A stretch of 64,000 nt of DNA from Rostratula benghalensis (Eukaryota; Chordata; Aves; Charadriiformes; Rostratulidae): NCBI GenBank assembly GCA_013399305.1, contig VXAI01000065.1, positions 4,014,092-4,078,091 on the forward strand, in the 5' to 3' direction. Shown here piece after piece: positions 22,446-34,428 of the stretch. The notes under the pieces were generated by a model. The model had not been told where the DNA came from. It was given only the letters and a program-made list of their open reading frames with translations, and searched no databases. How positions within the stretch are numbered: the first letter of the stretch is position 1; each line of letters starts with the position of its first letter. The position numbers and the translations under genes were made by a program.

Positions 22446-25400
22446 GGGATCTGGGGGTGAGGGGGATGGGGAATAACCCCAACATTTTGAAAGCCTCCAC
22501 AAATATTGTCACATTCTTCTTGAATTCATACTTGCTGCTAGTTCTTACAGACTATTACTGTATCACACTTACATTGCATTTAGAAAGCTCTCCACCCTTC
22601 AGCTTGTCCAACTTAACTATTATGACCAATGACATCAGGAGTATTAGAAGCAGATGGAGAATTACAAGGCTCACTGGTTTGACAGAGAAAGCCAAAAGGG
22701 GGAGCATAAAGGTTTTTTTTATTTTTTTCTGGTCACACAGGAATAAGAGCTTTTGGATTTTTTGTGTATACAGTAAACCTCGTTTCACAGCAGCTGACAA
22801 TACAACCCATTCCAAAAGACATAATCTTCCCAATTCAACTAATCAAGCTGTTTTGATGTATTCTGTGCAGTATTTACTCAATACAAACAGGCACAGTAAT
22901 ACAACTGATTTAAAATCAACAGAAGTATCTGTAACTAGACTGCAACTATTTTTATGTTTGTATATTCTGAAAGTAAGGCTTCATGCATTTCTACTTATCC
23001 TCTGTATTTCCAAGACTAAAACATTGTTTTGGAATCACAGTACTGGGGGGCTTACTAATGTAATCTCCATGAAAGTAAACACAAAATCATGGAACTTCAG
23101 AAATACAACTTCTATACTTTTAAAACCTGTTTCAGGATGGGAGAGAAAGCAAGCTGATAGTTCTTTCTTATTTCATACTGCACTGTACTTTTTTATAAGT
23201 CAATGCTAAACCAGCAACACCACTTCATTCCACTGGTTTTATTATCTTGACTGGAATTCTCCTCTTACCAAAAGAATCTATGTGGGGTTTTGCAATGGCA
23301 AATGGGTAAGCAAATATTCTTTAATTCTGATTTCCCATACTCAGAGTTTAAAACCCACCTCAAAGTTTACTTTGGTATTCAGAGACACAAAACAAACCAG
23401 AACCAAGCCAAGCACATCCAATGTTTACTGCTGCAGCAGAAAAATCCGCAAATCATCCAGTGGAGACACCTGGAGTACATGCACACACAGTGTACATATA
23501 ACTTACACCCAAGATCTTTCTACAGCTCCTGTTCTAGAGGCATATCTAAATGTAATTTGGACATTAAAATTACTCCATCACTAGGGCTATCCCAAAGTAG
23601 AAAAATCTATATACACACTCCCTGTAACTCTCCTGCCTCCCAGCCAAAACAAAATCCATAAAGACAAAAATCCAACTGTTCCCAGCTCCCAGGATTTGTA
23701 ATAAAAATGCAAACTTGTTATACTATAACTATATTACTTTGTATTTCAATTCCTCAAAAACAGCTGACAATCCTTAGTAAGGCAAATATTTACAACTCTT
23801 TCTTTACGAGATACAAGAACCATTGCTCATTAGTGTGTGCTTTAACCTGGACAGGAGGAGATAACGATTGCTGGAGGAGAGGAAAAATTGAATATTCACA
23901 AGGACTGGTAAGAAATAGTGCATTGATATAACTCTCCCATTATTAAGAACTCCAATAAACAACATATATGGTTGAAAAAAATAAAGATTTCAAATTGACA
24001 GTATTGCTGCTGAAGGTGATATCCCGGAGTTGCATTGGTTTATGAAAGAATTAACACTAGAGATTCAAGACACACCAGAGAATACAGTTACTACATGGAG
24101 CATTACTGTAGAACTTGGTATCATGTCTGTATCTCCCAAAAGTCCTTCTGCAGTCGTTTGGTTGCTTATTTAGGCCAAGTCTCAGTATAACCGCTTTGGC
24201 ACGTGATGTGAGACATGGGTGAATTAATGTTACAGCCTAATCTGAAGATTGGAAACTGAACTGTAGCGAGCTACCCAACATCACAAGAACCCCTATTACA
24301 GGTCTCAAAGTGTCTAAATGGCTCAACTTCTGTATCTGAGTAGATGGAGATGTGTCCTAGTCTAAGCAGTCAGACAGTTACCTTCAGCAGCTTGCATCAC
24401 TTCAGTGTAGCCAGGTGCCTTCCTTTCAGTCATTAAGCAGTCGTTTTAGCATGCCAAAGTAAGTGCCTTCAGTTTAATCCTCAGATTCAATCTACCTCAG
24501 CTCCTCATTAGAAAAATTAAAATAATCACACATCCACATATCCATTAAATGTCACAAGATGACCTGCTTTAGAGATTGTGAGGCACTCAGGAACAATGCA
24601 AACCAGGCAGGAACACATCAAATAACTTTCTTTTTAACCTCCTCTCTATATCCTTACTGTTGTGATATATTATTGTATCAATGGGTACACTTAGGCATAC
24701 TCATAGTTCTTAGAGGATACAACATTTGGCACAACTACAGAACATGAAAGCTATTGATGAAAACAGGTATTGCCCCTTGCTGCACCTTCACTGAAAGATT
24801 AAGTAACATGTTTCAAATAAACAAGATAAGGGAAAAAAAAATCAACCCCCAAACAATTTAACATAATGGAGAAAAGGCATATGTGTTAGCTCATTTATGA
24901 AGCAAGTCATTGTGTTGCATTTCTTATTTAAACAAATAACAAGATGTTAATTATTCTCTCACATTATGAAAGCATTTTGTCAAATTGAAGAAATCATCCA
25001 CTGTTTTGAATTACCATTTGAATTACTCAACAGGTTCATTGGGCAACACCTTCTCACCATGTTCTAGGTTGGGAATTTAATTTGATATCTTAGAGACTGT
25101 TGACACATTGCTATCTTTGAAACGCCTAGTAAAGAGTAAAACCCTGAAATTTAAAAAAAAACTAAAAATTCTAAAGAACGCAACCTTAAGTTTCACTTGA
25201 CTTAATTATCTTAAATTGTATTCAAAAATACTTGAACAAAACTATTGTTACAGTATTTTATCATAATCTTCACATTCCTGTAGAATACACTTCCATCATG
25301 AAAATTCCCTAAAACTACAACAGACCATTAAAATTCCTCCTAGAAAAGGAGGAAAATAATTGTGCATGTACAAGAAGGAGAAAAGCAGTACCTTCATTGG

Positions 25401-25602
25401 CACCTGGTCTCAAAACCATCCTTGCTCTGCATTGTTTTTATGTGATGAACAGTAAGTTCACAACAGAGAAACATTGAGACCTATTATCAGTGGAATATGT
25501 CATGAGACTGTAAAAATACCTATAAATTTATTTTTTTTCCTCAAGTATATTCCCAGGGAGATAACCACCAGCTCAAATATTTTGTAGCAAAGTATGTCTC
25601 AC

Positions 25603-25722
25603 CTTTGGCCCATGAGATGATTTCTTCTTCACTTCCACAAAGGACAGGGAGTTACTGGGAAGGCTGGGGAGATGAAGGCTCTGTCCTGAAGAGAATGATG
25701 TGCCATCTGACATTACCATGAT
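25603..25722 (-). CDS. MLLT3: MLLT3 extra exon resembling the post-YEATS linker of MLLT1/ENL
   Basis: This 120-bp minus-strand exon has acceptor tttccctgtaacag and donor gtgaga, is phase 0 at both ends and encodes 40 residues. It starts IMVMSDGTSFSSGQ, continues SLHLPSLPSNSLSF and ends VEVKKKSSHGPK. Its neighbours are also phase 0 (KAGG at the end of the exon at 39748-39891, DPTR at the start of 16201-16818), so it can be included or skipped without changing frame. Human ENL, as recalled, continues after its YEATS domain with VMVMPEG and later PSHGSK, aligned at both ends with this exon. Canonical human AF9 runs from KAGG straight into DPNR. Inference: an ancestral AF9/ENL linker exon kept in birds, constitutive or alternative. 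I cannot see transcript evidence. Confidence 0.85.
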
Positions 25723-26294
25723 CTGTTACAGGGAAAGCACGTCAGTTAAACATTACCAACAGAGATGGGTCTTGTCTGCCTAAGGAATTAGCAAATCACA
25801 TTGCTAGGAGATAAAACTTCTCCAACAAAATGTAAACTATATCCATCTTTCTTCTCAACAGTGGATGGATTAATGAAACACACTGCTATCATCTCCTTCA
25901 CATATTTCATGTATTCCAATTTCCATACAAATACAATGCAAGCCCCTCAGAAAGTGGCATAACTTGTTCTATTATGGCTACTTACACACCACAGCACCCA
26001 AATCTTTCACATGCCTTCTCCTGTTCTGAGCAATGTCTAGTACACTTGAGAGTTCATCTAACCTGCAGTAAAAGGTTCTGCAGTTTGCTGTTATCTCTTA
26101 AATGAGCATATACAGCAGCCTTCACTTTCAACTAGAGCCATGTGAAGGAAGGTTGCAATGGGTATACATGGCAAGGTTTGGGTGGCAGAGTTGGCCCCTT
26201 TGGGGAGAGGCCAGAGACTCCCCTGTGCCAGACAGCTGGGTCCAGCTAGTTCCAACAGACCCACTGTAGGACTAGGATATTTCTGAGCCCCTTA

Positions 26295-26364
26295 TAGAAT
26301 CATAGAATGGTTAGAATTAGAAGACACCTTAAAAATAACCTAGTTCCAATCCCTCAGGTGAGAG
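26295..26364 (-). mobile_element. CR1 LINE 3' tail (short)
   Basis: The plus strand reads TAGAATCATAGAATGGTTAG followed by AATTAGAAGACACCTTAAAA and then CTAGTTCCAATCCCT. This is the reverse complement of a CR1 3' terminus with its repeat tail. Only about 70 bp remain. It lies just before ERV-like sequence. Confidence 0.85.
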
Positions 26365-26642
26365 ATAGTGGTGCCTCACAGAAAACAGATTTAAGAAAGG
26401 GCAAAACACTGCACAAACAGAGGAGATGAGGAAAAACCACAGTGTGAGAAGCTGAAGTGTGAATACCAAGGTCAAAGAAGGAGGTGAAGAGGTGCACTAG
26501 AAGCTGGAAAAGGTACTTCCTCACAGCCTATAGAAAGCCCTTGCTGGAGAAGTTTCTGAAGGACTGCAACACCCTTCCTCCCCAATTCCTCACAAGATGG
26601 AATGGGGGAAATTATGAGAAGGGAGGAGCAGCAGAGAGGATC

Positions 26643-27658
26643 TGTTATGGGTTGACTATAAACCCCACTCCCCAGCCCCCTGCACCACAGGAAACCAACA
26701 TATACTGAATGAAAGAGTGAAGCTGAGAATGGGAAAGTGGTGTCACAGAGAGATAGTGCTTTATTTTCTTATTTAGAGGCTTATTATTTTATTTTGTTTT
26801 GTTTGTTTCTCATTATCTAAATCTATTTTAATTTACAAAAAAAAAAATATTTTCCCCAAGTGTTCTGGTTTTAGTGACACAGGACTAACTGGTCTTCTAA
26901 TGCTTGGGAAAACAGCATTTTTAGAAGGCTCCAGCATCTGAATTTGTGAAGATGTTTACTTCATAGCCAACTATACTTTGTGGGATTCAAGATCTCAGGG
27001 GTTTTGAGCCTTGCCAGGTGCAAAGATGAGGAGGAGCAAGGCCTGGGCACTTGATCCAGGCTAGCCAACCAGATTATTTCATACCACAAATGTCACATTC
27101 AATATAAATTAGAAACTTCACTGCATAGTTCTCTCTCTCCCTTGATGGCTGTGAACCAGAGAGCTCCTTGCCTCTGTGCTAGACCCCTGAGTCCTTCGCT
27201 TCCTCCCAAAGCTGTAGCACTCAGTGTCCCACATCTGCTGTCCACTGGCGGGAGTACACAGCTTCCTGCTGATAGAATTGGCTGACTATAATCCTTGTGT
27301 ATCTCATATCAGTATTGGGATTAATAGTGGTTCTTTAGTATTATTATTAATTAGTCAGTCTTGCCCTATTCAATCTATTTATATTTCAACCCTTCTTGCT
27401 TCCTCGTTTTCTCCAGTTCCCCTTCCCAAGTGGGGAGATATCATCAGGTGACAGTATAATTGTCTAACCAACAATAAATTAATAGGGGTTTTATCAGACC
27501 CTGACAACCGAGTCTGTCTTGCCCATGACCTTAACTGGTAAGCAACCTCCCTCCCCACTTTTACTTCGACCCATGAGCTTTCTCTTAACATCTTCTCCCC
27601 CCTGCTCTTTTTGAGGTGACAGGGAGAGTGACCAAGCGACTGGGTGGAAGTTCAGCCC
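26643..27658 (+). mobile_element. Endogenous retrovirus LTR composite (degraded)
   Basis: Several segments resemble avian ERV LTRs. One starts TGTTATGGGTTGACTATAAA. A second, from about 26868, starts GTTCTGGTTTTAGTGACACA. A third, at about 27495-27658, has ACAACCGAGTCTGTCTTGCC, then CGACCCATGAGCTTT and GAGTGACCAAGCGACTGGGT, matching the 3' part of avian LTRs as I recall them. An A run at 26838-26848 separates the first two blocks. No retroviral coding sequence is visible. Whether this is one LTR, two nested LTRs or unrelated pieces cannot be settled by eye. The limits are approximate. Confidence 0.55.
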
Positions 27659-30405
27659 TTACTTCTTATGTTAAAGATACACTGTAAAAACAGCCTGAAA
27701 TTTTAATGTGAAAGCAGTACTGCTCCAACTTGAAATTCTAACTTCAAGCTTTATCTGGAGTACAGTAAACTGGATGGCTGGTGAGCAAACAGCATTTTTG
27801 TTACAACAAAGGTCTAGTTGCCCTTCTTGATTTTAAAGATTCTTAAGTACAAACAGATCATTTCCAGAGACCACGGAAAAATTAACTATCACAGAGCAGT
27901 TACCAGACATGTAAAGATTCACACCTTCCATGGGAGCTGAGTTCCACTCCCATCTTCTGCTCCAGTGCTGCTGCACCTGGATGTTACTGCTTCCTAGCAC
28001 AGGTATTTTTTCAAACCCCTAAATGCTATAGATTACCTGCTGTCTGACTAGACCTGCAATGCTCGAGAGAAAATGCAGACCTCTTCACCTGTGAGGAAAC
28101 CTCTCTCTCTTCCCACTGTCTCCCATGCACAAAGTTACACTTGCTTTTGAGGATGCCCTGCGTGGTCACCTTTGCCTCTTGACATGACCAAAACATTCTC
28201 TGATACTGGTGATGGGGAGCAACTGACCCATCACATGCCTCATGCACATTATGCTAAAGCAGGAATGGGAAGTGGAAAATGGGGATATCTAGGATGTAGA
28301 TATGTACGCTCCACATTTTGTATCTCCAAGTCAAGATAATATTAACAGCCTACAGTTTCTTCAAGACAGGATTTCAATATTTTTTTTTTTCTATTTTTAT
28401 TTAAACAGCACCCAAGTGAATATTGCTGCAGACAGCTTTGGTCAAAAGATCATGTGGCAGCCTGGAGAACATTAAGGGATGTGTTTAGGTAATAAAGATT
28501 ACTTTTGTTGGTCTGTAAGTTGAGCACTACCTTTCAACACTGATGTTAGAATCCAAATGTGGAGGAAGAAGGGAATCAAGTTGTTCTTCTTCCTTGAACA
28601 TAGGTTCATGTATTTAAAAGAAATAATGAAAGTCTATAAAAGTTAGTTATATAGCCAAGTGTTTTGTGAAGGTTCCACACAGGGCATGTAATAAATTTTC
28701 TCCTCAATTCCTCATTTCTATTTCTCAGAGCCCTAAATCAGAGCCTGCCAGGAGCTAGAATTCTCAAAAGCGACCTGGGGAAAAGCAATGCATTCCTTCT
28801 TACAATCATGGTAATGTCCATAGCAATTGACATGAATGACAGTGAGTGATTTCATTTAGCCTGACAAATGCTTTTTAACCCCAACTTGCCAAGAGTTTTG
28901 GTTGAATTTGGACCACGTGAATGCAAAAGAAGGCACAAACTAACAAAGTTAGTTAGGACAAGGAAAATCTGTAGCCACATGAGCATACACCATAAACCTG
29001 TGCAACAGAGAAAATGCATGTCTCCATCATTTTTTCCTCTCACAGACTAACTCAAATGAGTAGTTAAATAAGATTCCTCTCCTTTGAATTAAATTCAATG
29101 CAATGTTTTAAACCACAATCACCATAGAAAATACCAACTGCGTTAAAATCAAATCATCTTTCAGAAAAAGCAGACCTGAGGTTACCCATTAATTATAGAG
29201 TTCAATCAGTAATTTATTAACACAAAGTAATTTTGTTCATAGACTCATATGACAGAAAGATGCATATCCATGTGGAAGAGAAATATAGTTAGGAGGATCA
29301 GGGTTTGCCCTACCTTGAAATCAAAAGCAAAGAAACAAAAAATTCTGCCAAGGATTCTTTCTCCTAGGGTTGGAGGCTGCCATTTTCTCCCTGAAGCAAA
29401 CTCTTGCTCACTAAAATAAACTAAGGCTCAAACTGCACATTTTTTTTTTTTTTAAATCAGAAACATTCTAGTCTAGAAAATAATTATATATTCACCATTA
29501 TACACAAACTTTCTTAGAAAGCTGATATTTTTAAAAAGTGTATGGACTTCTGAGGTATCTCAGTTTCTGGGCAAGTATTCAGGCTATTAACAGACTCACT
29601 ATTACAGACTTTGTGTTTAGAAACAGTATGACTGTCAATAGATAAAGATCTACAGGCTGTGATGAACTGCATTAGTATCACCTAATTTGGTCTGGCAGAT
29701 TTAGCAAATCTTGTCCCACACAGAGAGAAAACAAATCCCATATAGATTTTAGAAGAAAAAAATATGAACATTCCAAATTTTGAGCACTAAAAGTTTCAGT
29801 GCATTGAATACTGAAGCCTATTATTTCATTATAAAACCTATGGAAAATTACAATTATAGATTCCAAATTTTAATGTGATTAACAATGCATGCAGTAAGAC
29901 AGAACTTCAGTTCAGACTACACACTTCACCGTCTGTAAAGATGACAGAAGACCAAGAAAATCTCCTCTAAAATTAACTTTTTAGCCTCTGTGATATAAAA
30001 CACACCTCTGTCTTCCAGACTTATTTCTGTCAGAACTTCTCCCTCTCAAAGAATAATGTTAACATTATCATTAAGTAACTCTCCAGGAACTCTTCCAAAA
30101 TATTTGTTTCTTTGCCAAGATTATCTATGTAAAAAACCTTGACATTACAATACTTTTTGGATTTGAGATGCATTTCCCTTTTGGCTAAATTTAGGAAAAA
30201 GACAACTTTACATTCATTTTAAGTGCTATTACTGCAAGAGCTCAGCTGACAGAATTATAGCAACTTCTGCAGTGTGTAACCGTCCTTTGCCCTCCCATTA
30301 GTCAAATACAGAAACACATAGCCTGGCAGATGTACTTCAGCCAGCTTTCAGAACGAGTCCCTACTTTTACATTGCCACTACCAAACTGGTAGGATATACT
30401 TCTTA

Positions 30406-30755
30406 TAATCATAGAATCGTTAGAGTTGGAAGGGACCTGAAAGACCACCCAGATTCAACACAACCCCTTGCCAAGGGTAAGGGACACCTCCCACTGGACC
30501 AGGTTGCTCAAAGCCCCATCAGTCTGGCCTTGAACACTCCCAGGAACAGGACTTCCGCAACTTCTTTGGGCAACCTGTTCGCGTCTCACCACCCTCTAAG
30601 CTATATCTCCCCTGTTTCAATTTAAAACCATTACCCCTTGTCCTGTCACTACACTCCCTGAAAAGGGTCCCTCTCCAACTCTCCTGCAGGCTCCCTCTAG
30701 ATACTAGAAGGCTGCAATAAGGTCTGCCCAGAGCCTTGCCTTCTCCAGGCTGAAG
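30406..30755 (-). mobile_element. CR1 LINE 3' part
   Basis: The plus strand starts AATCATAGAATCGTTAGAGT then TGGAAGGGACCTGAAAGACC. It continues through CCACTGGACCAGGTTGCTCA and GCCTTGAACACTCCCAGGAA to GCCTTGCCTTCTCCAGGCTG. This is the reverse complement of the terminal 350 bp of an avian CR1. It is 5'-truncated as usual and lies in the same orientation as MLLT3. Confidence 0.95.
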
Positions 30756-31477
30756 TGTGCATGTCCATGTGAATGAATATGTATATGGCTTTCTTAAGTC
30801 AAGGCTGTTCAGAAGAAGAAAAAGGTGGGAATGAGTATATCGCAGGAAGCCACTTACTCTGGAGCAAGAATGCAAACTTCTAAAAGGCACAGCAACATTT
30901 CTCCAGTACAGCCATGCTATATGTACTTTTTTTACTTCCTTCCTCCTTTCTGCACTGTAAGTTTCCTGCTAGCTTACAGACGCAATGAGTAGTACACTCC
31001 ACTGCCACAGCCCATGCTTAACCGAGGTACCCAAAACCACATGTGGCCGGTACTTGTCTGCTCCCACAATGAATCACTTCACTGAAAAAAACAAAAGAAC
31101 ATTATTAATTCCCCTCCTCAGCCACTTCCACAAGTTAACAGTTCAGTGGGATCAGACAAGCTGGTGGATTAAGACATGGGTGTTGGTGTTAATGAAACAA
31201 GGTGAAACAACAGCAGGGCTCTAAACAAAGATTTATCTTGACTACACTTAAGTAGAGTAGAGGTCTGGCTAATCTCACAGCATGTCTTTGGTGTGGTGAG
31301 GTAGACATGCTTGTTTACAAATGTTAAAAAGATATTTAAAAATGATTGGGTGGATTGGAGTACCTGTTCTAGGTAAGCATTAAAAACAAGTCCAAGATAA
31401 AACAACTAGTTTCACAGTTTAATACCAGGGTGCAAACAATACAGAATTACAGAATAGGTTTTACTAAGAAACATGTC

Positions 31478-32040
31478 AAGGGAGGTGACTGTCCCACTCT
31501 GTACTGCATTGGTGTGGCCCCACCTTGAGTACTGTGTGCAGTTTTGAGTGCCTCAAAATAAGGTGGACATCAGACTATAGGAGTGTGTCCAGATGAGGTT
31601 GACCAAGATGGTGAAAGGCTTCAAGGGAAAGAGTTCTGAGGAAGAGCTGAGGTCGCTTAAGATTGCTCAGCTTGGTGTAGGAAGGCTGAGGGGTGCCCTC
31701 ATTCACAGTCTATGGTGTCCTTTAGACGGACAGTGGTGCAAGAGGTGCTGATCTCCTTTCTGGCAACCAGCAGTAGGACACAAGGAAATTGAATGAAGTC
31801 GTGTCTGGGAAATTCAGATTAGACATTACAAAAAGGTTCTTCACTGAGAGGGTGCTCAGTCAATGGAACTGGCTCCCCAGGGAAGTGATCATAGCACCAA
31901 GCCTGCTGGAGTTCAAGGAGCACCTGAATGACATTCTTAGTTACATGGTTTAATTTTACATAGTTCTGCAAGGCTCAGGGAGCTGGACTTGATGATCCTT
32001 ATGGGTCTCTTCCAGCTTGATATTCTATGATTCTATGTAT
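31478..32040 (+). mobile_element. CR1 LINE 3' part with ATTCTATG tail
   Basis: It starts near GGGAGGTGACTGTCCCACTC and has GGTGTGGCCCCACCTTGAGT and ACTGTGTGCAGTTTTGAGTG, then the degraded end of ORF2. It ends GACTTGATGATCCTTATGGG followed by TTCCAGCTTGATATTCTATG and ATTCTATG, the octamer tail of avian CR1. Many indels make it non-coding. A second CR1 piece begins about 185 bp downstream in the same orientation. Confidence 0.93.
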
Positions 32041-32224
32041 CCATGTTAGGTTTTTTGTTTTGTTTAAAATTCAATTTTTTAAAAAATATGTATTTTAATT
32101 TTTACCTGCTGGTGGGACCTTCATAATCCTCATGAACAGAAATCCTTTGCACCAATAGAAAGTGGCTAATATTACATTATGTGAAAGGCAATAATTAATG
32201 CTTCTAAAAACAGACAGGCCATAA

Positions 32225-32975
32225 AAGGAAGGCTACCGAAAGTGTGGGCCCACTACTCAATGGGTAAGAAACTCATGACAAAGAACTGGGCTTATGGACT
32301 TAATGCTTTTTTAGCCTCTGTTTTCAGTAGTAAAATCTGGTTTCCTCAAGTTCCCAAGGATCCTCACAGTCTGTGGCAGTGAGTCAGTGCCCACAAGAGA
32401 GGAGTGTTGAGCTGGGGTGTATTTCGTCCACAGGGACACTCAGGTTCATGAAAATGATCAATGCAAGCAGGGGTACTGAAGGAGCTGCTCAGTACCATTG
32501 CAAGGCAGGTCTCCATCATCTTCAAAAGCTTATTGTCCTGATGACTACAGAATGGAAAACATTACACTCATCTTCAGGAAGGAAGATCCAGGGAACAGAA
32601 GTCCCACTAGTCTCACTTCAGTCCCTGGGAAGAAGATGGAGAAAATCCTCCTTGAAGACATTTCCAGTCACTGTAGGGACAAGAACATGGCTGACAGCAG
32701 TCAGGTTTACTAAGAACAAGCCTGTCTAACTTACAGCCAGATCTGTTAATAAGGACAGCGTAAATACCTGATAAGATGGGTGGAGTACTACCTGGACTTG
32801 GACTACCTGGGTTGAATTGGTTCTCTTCAGCTGTGTGACGTCCAGCTAGATGCCAGTGACAATCTGTGTCCTTCCAAGATCAGCATTTAGTCCAAAACTG
32901 TTTAATGCCTTGATTAACAGTTCTGTGAGATCAGGCAAACTCTCAGCAAGTTCACAGATGATACAGACACCTATT
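32225..32975 (+). mobile_element. CR1 LINE fragment, ORF2 reverse-transcriptase region
   Basis: Starts near GAAAGTGTGGGCCCACTACT and includes GCTTTTTTAGCCTCTGTTTT, ACTTCAGTCCCTGGGAAGAA and CTCAGCAAGTTCACAGATGA. The order agrees with the CR1 reverse-transcriptase domain as recalled. Frameshifts break it, and small open frames here are remnants. It stops without the CR1 3' end. The segment that should follow is found in another copy at 38238, but the two overlap by several tens of bases in element coordinates, so they are not a simple split of one copy. Confidence 0.8.
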
Positions 32976-34369
32976 TTTCAGAGATACCCTGTGTTGTCCA
33001 GGAGAAGCTCACCATGCAAACATGACTGCTGGATTAGAAGACATTCCTTGTGAGAAGAAGGTTAGATGAACTGTTCCATAAGGCATGCAGAAACTCATTC
33101 AGCAGGTGAGCTGCTGTCCCCTGGACAACTCCCAAAAAAGACAGATGATGGAGAGATGATATCAACATGGCAGAGGATGCCAGTCAAGACAAAGAGAAAA
33201 CAGACCAGTAACAGCACTATTAATGGAATAACTAAATTACGTGAGCAGGACAAATAGCCAGAATAAGTGGCTGATTGGACAAAACCAGAAGAAAATGCAG
33301 ATGCATTTTTCCCTCTCCTCCTCCAAAGCCCATCTGTTCCAGTGACACCAAAGACTGCAGTTAATGGACAGTCTGGGGAGAAGATTTATTTTAATAAAAC
33401 ACATCAGAGATGGAAGGAGCCACATTCCATCTCCTTTTCCCTGTGAGAGGAAAACAGCAGCATCACTATAGGCAGATACGTAACACACAATACTAAGCCT
33501 GCACAAGAGAAAATTACCTTTCTTAATTTTGTTTTCTTCCGGTTTACACTGTAACTGTGAGGTTCCCTATACCACCACTAATAAGCTATTCCATACATGT
33601 CTTAGCTCAATATAGGTTAGAGATGTTAACATCAAAATTGGGTTTAACAAGATCTCCTAGTAATATATTTAAGAAAAAATATATGAAAACCACACAAGGT
33701 TACATCACGTTGGAGCATGCAAAAATCACATGAATATAATGCTGGCATTATCTACTATGGTAAACAACTTCTATCAAAGAACAAAAGAACAAGTGTATGT
33801 AAACTATCTTTTACTTTCATTGCTGTTATGGACAGATGTATAAGACACCAAGTTACTCTCCCTTACCTTGGTTTTCTCACCAGTGCACCCCTAGAAAAAG
33901 ACTTTCCTCCTTTTATCATGTGTGCCAACAAAACATTACACGTACAAGCAAACTGATCTGCTGGCAATGGTATCTTGCTTCCAGCTCACCATACACCTGC
34001 TTTACGAGCCTGCAGCTGTTGACCTTGTATTTAAAACCTTTGTCTAGCATTGCTTTAAATAAAAGACAGCTTCTCGGGCAAGGAAATCTTATTTAAAAAA
34101 AAACAAAAAAACAACCACCCCAACACTGGGTGGAGAAAATCCATCGGTATTCACTTTATTGGCTAGGAACAATCCTACCTGCTGGATCAAATTGAAGTGA
34201 GCAGTCTCCATAATACCTGAGCTGCGGGCACCTTCTAAGGGCATTCCAATTTGCTACTCAAGGCAATTCAGTGCTATGGAATGAAAAACTGCCACGTATT
34301 AAATTTATGTAGTTCCATTCACTGCTGAACAAAGGAAGAGACCAGGGGAAAACAACTGTGTGTCACTCC

Positions 34370-34428
34370 AAGGGAAATTGGACTAGATGATCTCCAGAGG
34401 TCTCTAACACCTCCGTGATTCCATGATT
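34370..34428 (+). mobile_element. CR1 LINE 3' terminal remnant
   Basis: AATTGGACTAGATGATCTCC followed by AGAGGTCTCTAACACCTCCG and TGATTCCATGATT is the usual CR1 ending. Only about 60 bp are recognisable. Confidence 0.8.

Larger units (their letters stand above)
16819..25602 (-). other. MLLT3: MLLT3 intron between the ENL-like exon and the large Ser/Lys exon
   Basis: This 8.8-kb intron runs from donor gtgaga (25597-25602) to acceptor tttgcag next to 16819. It contains a solo ERV LTR (18801-19383) followed by a CR1 3' tail (19387-19545), an N gap (22383-22445) and a long plus-strand open frame after that gap (22446-23209). A 55-codon minus-strand open stretch ending at 17250 is described under findings. 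The remainder is AT-rich and featureless to me. Confidence 0.75.

Noticed and set aside
30519..30890. 123-codon minus-strand frame
   Set aside because: Translation of a reverse-oriented CR1 3' region, not a host gene.
32373..33257. Plus-strand frames of 60-118 codons
   Set aside because: Mostly within the frameshifted CR1 piece at 32225-32975. No intact reverse-transcriptase frame remains.
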